From assembly GCA_029287275.1 (NCBI GenBank), contig JARFRL010000034.1:1-5805 (forward strand): DNA of 5,805 bases. The letters are read 5' to 3'. The position numbers and the translations under genes were made by a program. Shown in pieces: positions 1 to 5,805 of the stretch (its first letter is position 1; each line of letters begins with the position of its first letter). This DNA comes from Pontiella desulfatans (GTDB lineage: Bacteria > Verrucomicrobiota > Kiritimatiellia > Kiritimatiellales > Pontiellaceae). The notes under the pieces are model-generated. The model was not told the origin of the DNA, searched no databases, and was given only the letters and a program-made list of their open reading frames with translations.

Positions 1-267
1 GTTTTCGCTCGCCCGCACGGAATAGACGCGGCCTTCGACCGCGTTCCAGCTCACGATGAACGGCGCGCTTCCGGTCGACGCCGCGGAATCGGACTGAATT
101 TCAAACAAGGAACCCGCATTGGTCGGGTTGGAACCCGCGATGAACTCATACAGGTTGATCTGGCCATCCAAATCGGAATCCACGTTCGCCAGGCCATTGG
201 TTACATCACCGAAATAGGCGATCTCCCAGTCGTTCGGAATCCCATCCAAGTCCAGGTCCAGATTCAC
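1..267 (-). other. Shared C-terminal tail module, copy in the metalloprotease (incomplete)
   Basis: Encodes residues 490-578 of the metalloprotease. It has two Asp-rich motifs (LDLDLDGIPNDWE and VDSDLDGQIN), then YEFIAGSNPTN, and the start of the beta-rich tail (FIVSWNAVEGRVYSV). It aligns without large gaps to the tails of both S8 proteases, although the catalytic domains are unrelated. The final roughly 43 residues lie beyond the left edge. Confidence 0.8.
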
Positions 268-1734
268 GCCGCCGGTTCCCGTGATCAAATATTGGCCAAG
301 ACTCCCGTACCGCGCGTAGCCCGTCGGCGTTGGCTTTTGCGTGGGATCGCCAACGCCGGTTGATCGGACATGCAGATAATACGTCCCGTTGTCGACCACG
401 GTTGAAAGAACCCCGGTTGTTTCCAGCGTCGGATTGGACGAATCCACCAACGCGCCGAACTCATCGTATAATTCCAGAACGGCGTCCAAATTGCCGCCCC
501 AGGTGTCGCCGCCCTCATCCCGATAAGGTGAAACCGCGATCTCGACCGTTCCTGATTCCGCGGTGAATTTGAATACGTCCAGGTCGAAGGTCCGCTCGAT
601 GACGCCCAGCTGATAAACGGCACCCGTCGCGTTCAGGCCCAGCAAGAGCGCCGCCGCGGCATCGTCGCCAACATCATCCGGCCGGTAGCCGACGCGGGAG
701 GAAATAATCAACAGATCATCTTCCAAGTTGTTCGACATGCTGTAATCGCCTTTGCTCCACTGGCTCACGTCGCGGTCATAACCGGTTCCCATGATCGGGC
801 CCCAACCAATGCCTCCGTTTTCGTGGCCGTCGTAATAGGGATCCTTTTTCGTGCCGTCATGACTCAACGCCAGATTATGTCCCATTTCATGCGAGGCCGC
901 CTCGGCCTCGAACTCCGCCGCGCCGACGGATCCATAGTTATACACCCAGGCGGGGGAATAACTTTCATTCGCGGAATCGTAGGAATAATTCGACAAGCCG
1001 AACACATCCAGGAAGGCCACGCCACCCGCGTTGAAGTGCGGACACTGCACCCCGTTTTTGTCCAGATCCGGAGTAATCAGCACATGCCCGGTTCGGGAAT
1101 TCCATTCCGGCGGTTGCTCGGTCGTCACATCGATGTCGAACGGCGCGTAATCCTCCGCGACGCGCTCCCAGATAATCCGCATGGCCCGCTGTTCCTGAAC
1201 GCTGAACGCGGTGTCGTCGGCGTCCAGACCGTACGGCCGGCAATCCCAGATCGGCTCCATATAATCTGGATGGGAATTCCACACGGTATTCGTGACCACG
1301 GCGCCGTTGAAATCAAGAAACAGGACGTTGGTTGAACCCGGCCGACTGTGCCAGACCGGAGGATTCGCGACACTTATCGGTCCCTCGAACACCGGCGCTC
1401 CGTCAAAAACCGGATCCCCCAGAGCCGCGGGCGAAAGGGAACCGTTCGCGGGCGTGGAATGTTTGAAATGGCATTCATAGTGCAAACCACCGCGCGGATG
1501 GATACGCAGCGATTCAAAATCCGCCGCGGGCACATTCAGTTCCGCGAGCTTAATCAGGACTTGAGCTTTAACGTTGGAGGGCAGGTTCTCCAAGGAAGCG
1601 CGAAAACGCCCCAAGGGAAGGTCTTCCATTTTCATGGCCGGCCGCGCGCGCTCATCGGGTTCGGCCCGCGCCCCCGTCAGGCATGCCACGCAAACCAGCG
1701 CCGCCATTCCGCACATGTTTATCGTTTTCGTCAC
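1..1734 (-). CDS. Secreted metzincin-type zinc metalloprotease with PPC-like domain and TSP3-like C-terminal tail (3' end beyond window)
   Basis: An uninterrupted frame of 578 codons runs from a GTG start to the left edge, so the C-terminus is missing. A signal peptide is visible (K3, hydrophobic 8-20, AxA-type site ARA|E after residue 24). Residues about 135-345 form the catalytic domain. It contains the zinc-binding motif HEMGHNLALSHD at 282-293 (ligands H282, H286, H292; catalytic E283) and a likely Met-turn at M315 in PIMGTGY, followed by SQWSKGDY. This layout matches bacterial reprolysin-like metzincins; the usual Gly of HExxHxxGxxH is Ala289. Residues about 355-488 look like a PPC beta-sandwich (LDVFKFTA, GTYYLHV). 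Residues 490-578 begin the tail shared with the two S8 proteases, and by alignment about 43 residues are missing. The GTG start is preferred because it supplies the Lys of the signal peptide; ATG at 1716 is the alternative. It likely degrades extracellular protein; the substrate is unknown. Confidence 0.9.
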   Translation of the reverse strand, partial: MTKTINMCGMAALVCVACLTGARAEPDERARPAMKMEDLPLGRFRASLENLPSNVKAQVLIKLAELNVPAADFESLRIHPRGGLHYECHFKHSTPANGSLSPAALGDPVFDGAPVFEGPISVANPPVWHSRPGSTNVLFLDFNGAVVTNTVWNSHPDYMEPIWDCRPYGLDADDTAFSVQEQRAMRIIWERVAEDYAPFDIDVTTEQPPEWNSRTGHVLITPDLDKNGVQCPHFNAGGVAFLDVFGLSNYSYDSANESYSPAWVYNYGSVGAAEFEAEAASHEMGHNLALSHDGTKKDPYYDGHENGGIGWGPIMGTGYDRDVSQWSKGDYSMSNNLEDDLLIISSRVGYRPDDVGDDAAAALLLGLNATGAVYQLGVIERTFDLDVFKFTAESGTVEIAVSPYRDEGGDTWGGNLDAVLELYDEFGALVDSSNPTLETTGVLSTVVDNGTYYLHVRSTGVGDPTQKPTPTGYARYGSLGQYLITGTGGVNLDLDLDGIPNDWEIAYFGDVTNGLANVDSDLDGQINLYEFIAGSNPTNAGSLFEIQSDSAASTGSAPFIVSWNAVEGRVYSVRASEN

Positions 1735-1738
1735 GTTT

Positions 1739-1743
1739 CCACC
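1739..1743 (-). promoter_or_regulatory. Possible ribosome binding site of the metalloprotease gene
   Basis: On the minus strand GGTGG lies four bases before the GTG at 1734. The match and spacing are both weak. It slightly favours the GTG over the in-frame ATG at 1716, which has no visible Shine-Dalgarno at a suitable distance. Confidence 0.3.
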
Positions 1744-1782
1744 AACGACTTCCCTATTCCTTTGGGCTGAGCATGTAAATCT

Positions 1783-1815
1783 AAAAACGACGGTTCTCCG
1801 GATTTATTCCGACCG
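1783..1815 (-). terminator. Weak candidate terminator hairpin over the S8 stop codon
   Basis: On the minus strand CGGT-CGGA, a five-base loop (ATAAA, containing part of the TAA stop), TCCG, a four-base bulge (GAGA) and ACCG can form a bulged 4+4 bp stem, followed by TCG and a run of five T. The stem is short and bulged and the T tract modest, so it would be at best a partial terminator between the S8 and metalloprotease genes. Confidence 0.2.
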
Positions 1816-2199
1816 ATCCAGCCGAACGTCGATTTGGTAGAGGCCTTGGTCGCCGATCCGATCCACCCGGTCGGTGTGGCTGTTGATCGGCCAACGTAGT
1901 TCGCCGGAGATGTTTTCGAACGGAACGTATCGCAGATTATACGTCCAATACACGTTGTAGACGCGGCCGGGCAACGCGTTCCATCGGATGACGAACGGCG
2001 TGTCCTCCTCCGAGGAAATCGACTCGACGCCCGTCACGCCGAAGATCGAGTTCGGGTCGGTCGGATCGGTTCCGGAAACGTATTCAAGATAGTTGTTCAC
2101 GCCGTCGCCGTCCGCGTCGTCGGTCGGGAGGCCGTCGACCGCGGTCAGGAAATAATTCGCCTCCCAGTTGTCGGGCATGCCGTCTTCGTCGTCATCCGA
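1804..2199 (-). other. Shared C-terminal tail module, copy in the complete S8 protease
   Basis: Encodes residues 591-721. It has calcium-type motifs SDDDEDGMPDNWE and DDADGDGVNNYLEY, then VSGTDPTDPNSIF, FVIRWNALPGRVYNVYW, NLRYVPFENISG, PINSHTDRVDR and the terminal YQIDVRLDRSE. The alternation of hydrophobic residues suggests a small beta domain. No C-terminal transmembrane segment, LPxTG or PEP-CTERM motif is present. Confidence 0.8.
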
Positions 2200-3969
2200 G
2201 AAGAGGCCGCTGGTGATCAACGAGAAATCCTGCGCGCCGTCGGCCAACGCGCCGTCGTGTCGGATCGAGATCGTGTACAAGCCCGGCTCGCCCGCGGGAA
2301 TCAGCACCTGCTCGACGTTGTCCACCAGGTTCTTCGCGTCCGCGGTCGCGACCGCCTCGGGCCTCGCGGGATCGAGCGAGAACGGATACCGCGTTCCGCC
2401 GGGACCGACGACCAGCAGATCCAGATCGTTAACCAACGCGGGCCGCCGGTCGTCGAGCCCGCTCGTCGCGGTTCCGGGCGGATCGGTCCAGCAAAGCGTG
2501 ACGCGGATCGGCTCGCCTCCATCGGAGTACGCGACGACCACTTCTTCCGGCCGCGCCGCGTCCAATCGCGATTCGCTGAGCCGGACGGAGTTCCAGTTGG
2601 AAAGATCCTTCAGCAGCGCGGCCGCGGCGCGGGTGTTCATGAGGCCCCATCCGTATTGATAGTCCGGGCCCGGCCGGCCCAGATCGTCGGCGGTGTGAAT
2701 GATCAACCCTTTCAACGAGCTGGCGCGCGGCGCCTGGCCGGGAAACAGATCGTCGTAAAGATCCACCAGCAACGCGGCGGACCCGGTGGCGTTGGGCGCG
2801 GACATGCTCGTGCCCGAGCGCGTCGCGTAGGCGGCGGTGTTTCGCGAATCGCAGGAGTAGAGCTGGTCGCCGTTCGCGACGATGTCCGGCTTGATCCGCC
2901 CGTCGTCGGCGGGGCCCCAGCTCGCGAAGGCGGGGAAATCCACCACGGAAAGGTCGCGGGTTCCATCGAGCTTGGCGTCGGTGACCGCGCTGACGGTCAG
3001 GATGTTCTTGGCGTTTCCCAGATAGGGAATGGTGTCGTAGCCGTTTTTATAGGTTCCGTCGCCCAACGGATGTAGCGCGGGGTCGTAGACCGCGTTGGTC
3101 CAGGTGCTTCCTCCGTCGGGCGTGTAGTAAACGGTCGCGCCGGCGGTTGGCGTGTCGTCGCGCTCGTTGCCCGCGGCTTTGAAGGGCAGGAAATACGGCG
3201 CGTCGTAAACGATGGCGTCCCAGTCGCGCGGCCCGGCGCCGTATTGCCCGAAATAGCGCTCGGCGGTATCGGCCGTGATGTCGCCCCACCAATGATAGCC
3301 GGTCGAGCGCGTGTAGGGATTCATCCAATACGCGAAGAACCACCCCGCGACGATGCCGTAGGAGTGGTTCGAGAGGTACAGCTTGTCGGGTTGCCCGGGC
3401 GCGGCCGCGGCGCTGGAGATCATCTCATACTCATCGAAGTTCCAATCGCGCGACGCGATCCGCGCGCTGGGCGCCATGCCTTCGGCCCGGGCCACGACTC
3501 CGGACGCGGCGATCGTGCCGGCGACGTGCGTGGCGTGGTAGTTGATGACGGCGGAGTCGATTCCGTCGACGCGCCCGCCGAATTCCTGATGATTGGTTTT
3601 CACGAGCCCGCCATCCCAGACGCCCACGGTGACGCCGCCTCCGTCCGCGAAATACGGCGCCGCGTCGCGCACCGCGTCGGCGGCCACGCTGATCGCGGCG
3701 TCGGAGTTGCTGGTGGAATAAATGATCGGGCGACCGTCGCGCACGGCGATGATCTCGTTCACGTTCTCGCCGTCGTCGTGGCGCCGCTCGATCCCCCGCG
3801 CACGAGCCCAGGCGCGGACCTCGGCTTTGTCGCGCTCCGCGCGGACTCGCGCGGCATTCTGGCGCTCTGCCCGTTTTGAAGGGCGTTCCGCGAAGTTTTC
3901 GTGGGGTTTGGCGCCGACCAACGTGACCGGAAGCAAGGCCCAGACCGCTATGACCTTGCCGATGCTCAT
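1804..3969 (-). CDS. Secreted subtilisin-like serine protease (peptidase S8, KP-43-like) with TSP3-like C-terminal tail
   Basis: Complete 721-residue protein. It has a signal peptide (K5, hydrophobic 6-18, likely cleavage after VGA at 20). A charged, Arg/Ala-rich stretch (about 25-65) and a propeptide-like region (to about 105) follow. The catalytic domain (about 110-455) shows D119 in GVWDGG, H148 in HATHVAGT, oxyanion N268 in AAGNERDD and nucleophile S388 in SGTSMSAP, so the triad is intact. Residues about 460-588 form a beta-sandwich with RVTLCWTDPPG, LVNDLDL and NVEQVLIPAG, as in KP-43-type subtilases. Residues 591-721 carry two Asp-rich calcium motifs (SDDDEDGMPDNWE, DDADGDGVNNYLEY) and the tail ending in DVRLDRSE. 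The ATG start has GGGAG six bases upstream. It is a close paralog of the truncated S8 gene at 4485-5805; one difference is an insertion at about 270-303 containing an Asp-box-like TPDGGSTW. Expected role: extracellular endoprotease; substrate unknown. Confidence 0.95.
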   Translation of the reverse strand: MSIGKVIAVWALLPVTLVGAKPHENFAERPSKRAERQNAARVRAERDKAEVRAWARARGIERRHDDGENVNEIIAVRDGRPIIYSTSNSDAAISVAADAVRDAAPYFADGGGVTVGVWDGGLVKTNHQEFGGRVDGIDSAVINYHATHVAGTIAASGVVARAEGMAPSARIASRDWNFDEYEMISSAAAAPGQPDKLYLSNHSYGIVAGWFFAYWMNPYTRSTGYHWWGDITADTAERYFGQYGAGPRDWDAIVYDAPYFLPFKAAGNERDDTPTAGATVYYTPDGGSTWTNAVYDPALHPLGDGTYKNGYDTIPYLGNAKNILTVSAVTDAKLDGTRDLSVVDFPAFASWGPADDGRIKPDIVANGDQLYSCDSRNTAAYATRSGTSMSAPNATGSAALLVDLYDDLFPGQAPRASSLKGLIIHTADDLGRPGPDYQYGWGLMNTRAAAALLKDLSNWNSVRLSESRLDAARPEEVVVAYSDGGEPIRVTLCWTDPPGTATSGLDDRRPALVNDLDLLVVGPGGTRYPFSLDPARPEAVATADAKNLVDNVEQVLIPAGEPGLYTISIRHDGALADGAQDFSLITSGLFSDDDEDGMPDNWEANYFLTAVDGLPTDDADGDGVNNYLEYVSGTDPTDPNSIFGVTGVESISSEEDTPFVIRWNALPGRVYNVYWTYNLRYVPFENISGELRWPINSHTDRVDRIGDQGLYQIDVRLDRSE

Positions 3970-3975
3970 GTTTCG

Positions 3976-3980
3976 CTCCC
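3976..3980 (-). promoter_or_regulatory. Ribosome binding site of the complete S8 protease gene
   Basis: On the minus strand GGGAG lies six bases before the ATG at 3969. It is the clearest Shine-Dalgarno match among the three visible starts and supports this start choice. Confidence 0.6.
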
Positions 3981-4051
3981 ACAGCTCATACGCGAATAGA
4001 CACCCCCACGGCGCGATTATTCAATCTAAAGGGCGCCCAATAAGAGGAGAC

Positions 4052-4408
4052 TCAGTCGAACGGCATGGTTATGGCGCGATCGAACGGCGTTCCAACCAGC
4101 GCGTCGATCTCGAACAGCAGGGCGTCGCCGCGCTCCTCCAAGGGCTCGACGGGCGCTCGCGCCGCGACGGGTTCCGGCGCGCCGCGCGGGGTGGATGGAA
4201 AGACGATCCGCTCCGCGTGGTGATCTAGCGCCTCGAGCGGAAGGCGCGCCCACTCGTTCAACAACCGAGGTTCCTCCACCATCGGAACAGGCGGCGCGAC
4301 ATCCGGCGCGGCCTCGACCGTGGAGACGGTTGCCCGGCCACGAGCGACGGTCAGCCCGATCACCGAGGCGAGCAGGCATCCATACCAGATTGTTTGGGCG
4401 GCTTTCAT
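4052..4408 (-). CDS. Small secreted or membrane-anchored protein of unknown function
   Basis: 118 codons from ATG to TGA, lying 76 bp after one S8 gene and 82 bp before the next. I do not recognise the family. The N-terminus (MKAAQTIWYGCLLASVIG, then LTVARGRA) looks like a signal peptide or uncleaved anchor; C11 is not in a convincing lipobox. The rest is rich in Pro, Ala and Glu, with a proline run (about 35-43) and a second Pro/Ala stretch (about 71-89) around the segment LNEWARLPLEALDHHAERIVF. It ends with FEIDALVGTPFDRAITMPFD. Codons favour G or C in the third position, as in the neighbouring genes, which supports coding. The same frame stays open upstream into the S8 gene, but the signal sequence points to the Met at 4408. 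No strong Shine-Dalgarno is at the usual distance; GGAAG lies about 17 bases upstream. Its position suggests an accessory, inhibitor or chaperone for the proteases, but nothing in the sequence proves this. Confidence 0.7.
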   Translation of the reverse strand: MKAAQTIWYGCLLASVIGLTVARGRATVSTVEAAPDVAPPVPMVEEPRLLNEWARLPLEALDHHAERIVFPSTPRGAPEPVAARAPVEPLEERGDALLFEIDALVGTPFDRAITMPFD

Positions 4409-4446
4409 GTTTTTAGCCAGTCGAACTTCCTTCGACCAACTCGGGA

Positions 4447-4475
4447 TGTATAGCGTGTTTCGGGCCAAAAGTAAA
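4447..4475 (-). promoter_or_regulatory. Candidate sigma-70-like promoter upstream of the small gene
   Basis: On the minus strand TTTACT (4/6 to the -35 consensus) and TATACA (4/6 to the -10 consensus) are separated by exactly 17 bases. They lie in the gap between the upstream S8 stop codon and the small gene. If real, the small gene and the downstream protease genes could be transcribed independently of the first S8 gene. Short motifs like this also arise by chance, and promoter consensus in this lineage is uncertain. Confidence 0.3.
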
Positions 4476-4484
4476 GCGGTCGGC

Positions 4485-4877
4485 TTACTGATCGAGCCGG
4501 ACGTCGACGCGGTAGAACACCTCCCCGAAGGACGAGCGGTCCTCCGTATCGGCATGGCTGTTGGCGGGATAGGGCAGATCGTCGGAGATGTCGGTGAAGC
4601 CGGTGTATCTCAGATTGCTGGAGAACTTAACGTTGTACACGCGGCCCTCGACGGCGTTCCAGGTGACCGTGTAGGACGCGCCGTTGGTGGGCAGCGCGGA
4701 CGTGATCGCCTTGAAGACGGAATTGGAATCCGTCGGGATGGTTCCCGCGACGTATTCGGAAAGATTGTCGGCTCCATCGCCATCGAAATCCAGCGTCGTG
4801 ACCGCGCCGGTGGGCGAAGCGAAATACTGGTTTTCCCAGAAATCGGGAATCGTATCGGCGTCCGTGTCGCCCGAATC
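4485..4877 (-). other. Shared C-terminal tail module, copy in the truncated S8 protease
   Basis: Encodes fragment residues 310-439. It has DTDADTIPDFWENQYF and LDFDGDGADNLSEY, then VAGTIPTDSNSVF, YTVTWNAVEGRVYNVKF, SNLRYTGFTDIS, PANSHADTEDR and the terminal FYRVDVRLDQ. It matches the complete S8 copy block by block, and its WNAVEGRVY core is identical to that of the metalloprotease. Confidence 0.8.
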
Positions 4878-5805
4878 GCCGGAAACCAGCAGCGAATACC
4901 GTTGCGATCCGCCGCTTAGGGCGCCGTCGTGATCGACCACGACGGTGTAAACGCCGAGGCCCGGCGCCGCGATGTGAACCTGCTCGACGTTATCCACGTT
5001 GTTCTCGCCGGTCGCGGTCGCGTTCGCCGAGGGGGCCGCGTAACTGAGCTTATAGGGCCAGTTGGTTCCCCCCGGCCCAACGACGCGTAGATCCAGATCG
5101 TTGACCAGATCCGGCGATCGGTCGTCGTCGCCGCTCTTCACGACGCCCGGTGGATCGGTCCAGCACAGCGTCACGCGGATCGGGTTGGCGCCGTCCCAAT
5201 AAAACGAATAGGCATCCTCGGGTTCGGCGGCGGAAACCGCGGCCTCGGTCAGCTTGAGCGCGTTTCCTTCGCTTAGCGTCTTCAGCTGGTTCGCGGCCGC
5301 GAGCGTGTTCATGAGGCCCCAGCCATACGCGTAATCGGGGCCCGGCCGTCCCAGATCGTCCGCGGTGTGAAGGATCAAGCCCTTGAGCGAGCTGGCGCGC
5401 ATCGCGCCGCCGTTGAACAGCTCCTGATAATATTCCACCAACAACGCCGCGGAACCGCACGCGTTCGGCGAGGCCATGCTGGTGCCGCTGCTGTATCGGT
5501 AATCGTCGTCGTCGGCGTCGTCCGTGGAATAAACCGAAACCCCGTCCGCGACGATGTCGGGTTTGATCCGCCCGTCGTCCGCGGGGCCCCAGCTGCTAAA
5601 CGACGCCATGTTCGCGGCCGCCACGGAGCGCGTGACGCCCGAGACCGCTTTACTCACCGCGCCTACGGTCATGCAATTTTTCGCGAGCGCGTGATGCGAG
5701 ATCGTGTCGTAGCCGTCTTTGTATTCGCCATCGCCCGGGTTCCCGTCGCCATTATCGTTCCGATCGTTCCCCGCGGACCAAAACGGTAGATAGTATTGGG
5801 CGCCG
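4485..5805 (-). CDS. Subtilisin-like serine protease (peptidase S8, KP-43-like), 5' end beyond window
   Basis: The frame is open to the right edge (first whole codon at 5804), giving the last 439 residues and a TAA stop. The Met at 5672 is internal: the sequence before it (YYLPFWSAGNDRND, then GYDTISHHALAKNC) aligns with the catalytic domain of the complete S8 paralog. In this fragment the oxyanion Asn is N13 and the nucleophile is S109 in SGTSMASP; the catalytic Asp and His lie outside the window. Residues about 178-308 form the beta-sandwich (IRVTLCWTDPPG, LVNDLDL, NNVDNVEQVHI). Residues 310-439 are the tail, with Asp-rich motifs at 313-324 (DTDADTIPDFWE, Thr in place of the usual Gly) and 338-351, ending in FYRVDVRLDQ. 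An acidic run (DDADDDD, 95-101) precedes the Ser motif. Several blocks are near-identical to the paralog, for example SWGPADDGRIKPDIVA and HTADDLGRPGPDY. It is the most upstream gene visible in the cluster. Confidence 0.95.
   Translation of the reverse strand, partial: GAQYYLPFWSAGNDRNDNGDGNPGDGEYKDGYDTISHHALAKNCMTVGAVSKAVSGVTRSVAAANMASFSSWGPADDGRIKPDIVADGVSVYSTDDADDDDYRYSSGTSMASPNACGSAALLVEYYQELFNGGAMRASSLKGLILHTADDLGRPGPDYAYGWGLMNTLAAANQLKTLSEGNALKLTEAAVSAAEPEDAYSFYWDGANPIRVTLCWTDPPGVVKSGDDDRSPDLVNDLDLRVVGPGGTNWPYKLSYAAPSANATATGENNVDNVEQVHIAAPGLGVYTVVVDHDGALSGGSQRYSLLVSGDSGDTDADTIPDFWENQYFASPTGAVTTLDFDGDGADNLSEYVAGTIPTDSNSVFKAITSALPTNGASYTVTWNAVEGRVYNVKFSSNLRYTGFTDISDDLPYPANSHADTEDRSSFGEVFYRVDVRLDQ

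Noticed and set aside
823..1335. Plus-strand open frame of 170 codons
   Set aside because: It is antisense to the metalloprotease catalytic domain, with no domain or signal of its own.
2257..3075. Long plus-strand open frame of 272 codons opposite the S8 gene
   Set aside because: The product is Arg/Gly/Val-rich with no recognisable domain, and it lies wholly antisense to a well-supported S8 protease. Such frames are expected opposite GC-rich genes.
3244..3879. Plus-strand open frame of 211 codons
   Set aside because: It is antisense to the S8 catalytic domain and has a low-complexity, Arg/Asp/Gly/Val-rich composition and no motifs.
3431..3982. Minus-strand open frame of 183 codons overlapping the start of the complete S8 gene
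   Set aside because: It is strongly Arg-rich and in another frame of the S8 gene, whose signal peptide and catalytic motifs show the true frame.
4031..4038. Perfect 8-base palindrome GGGCGCCC upstream of the complete S8 gene
   Set aside because: It is too short, has no loop and is not followed by a T run, so neither a terminator nor an operator can be supported. GC-rich palindromes of this size arise easily by chance.
4026..4379. Alternative minus-strand frame of 117 codons overlapping the small gene
   Set aside because: Its product is Arg/Gly/Ala-rich without a signal sequence. The frame at 4052-4408 has a signal-like N-terminus and G/C-rich third codon positions, so it is the better candidate.
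4485..5672. Treating the Met at 5672 as the start of the right-hand S8 gene
   Set aside because: The frame stays open to the window edge, and the 44 residues before this Met align with the S8 catalytic domain, including the oxyanion Asn. The gene is cut by the window rather than short.

Overview
This 5.8 kb window carries four genes, all on the minus strand and separated by only 69-82 bp. In transcription order they are: the 3' part of a subtilisin-like (S8) protease (4485-5805, truncated by the right edge); a small secreted or membrane-anchored protein of unknown function (4052-4408); a complete second S8 protease (1804-3969); and a metzincin-type zinc metalloprotease (1-1734, truncated by the left edge). 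No RNA genes, mobile elements, CRISPR arrays or non-coding stretches over 300 bp were seen.

Organism: a GC-rich bacterium. Each of the three proteases ends with paired Asp-rich calcium motifs (thrombospondin type 3-like, DxDxDGxxDxWExxYF then DxDGDGxxNxxEYxAGTxPT). These are followed by a beta-rich tail with a W-N-A-x-x-G-R-V-Y core and, in the two visible ends, a terminal DVRLD. From general knowledge this tail style is common in secreted proteins of the PVC superphylum (Verrucomicrobiota, Kiritimatiellota, Lentisphaerota, Planctomycetota). That placement is inference, not proof.

How the genes fit together: the two S8 enzymes are tandem paralogs, close in the catalytic domain, the following beta-sandwich domain and the tail. 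The metalloprotease has an unrelated catalytic fold and a PPC-like domain but carries the same tail. The three genes whose 5' ends are visible encode N-terminal signal sequences. The simplest reading is a secreted proteolysis cluster, possibly one operon, in which different catalytic modules are joined to a common C-terminal sorting or surface-attachment module. The small protein between the two S8 genes is the main unknown. Its position suggests, but does not show, a role as an accessory, inhibitor or chaperone of the proteases.
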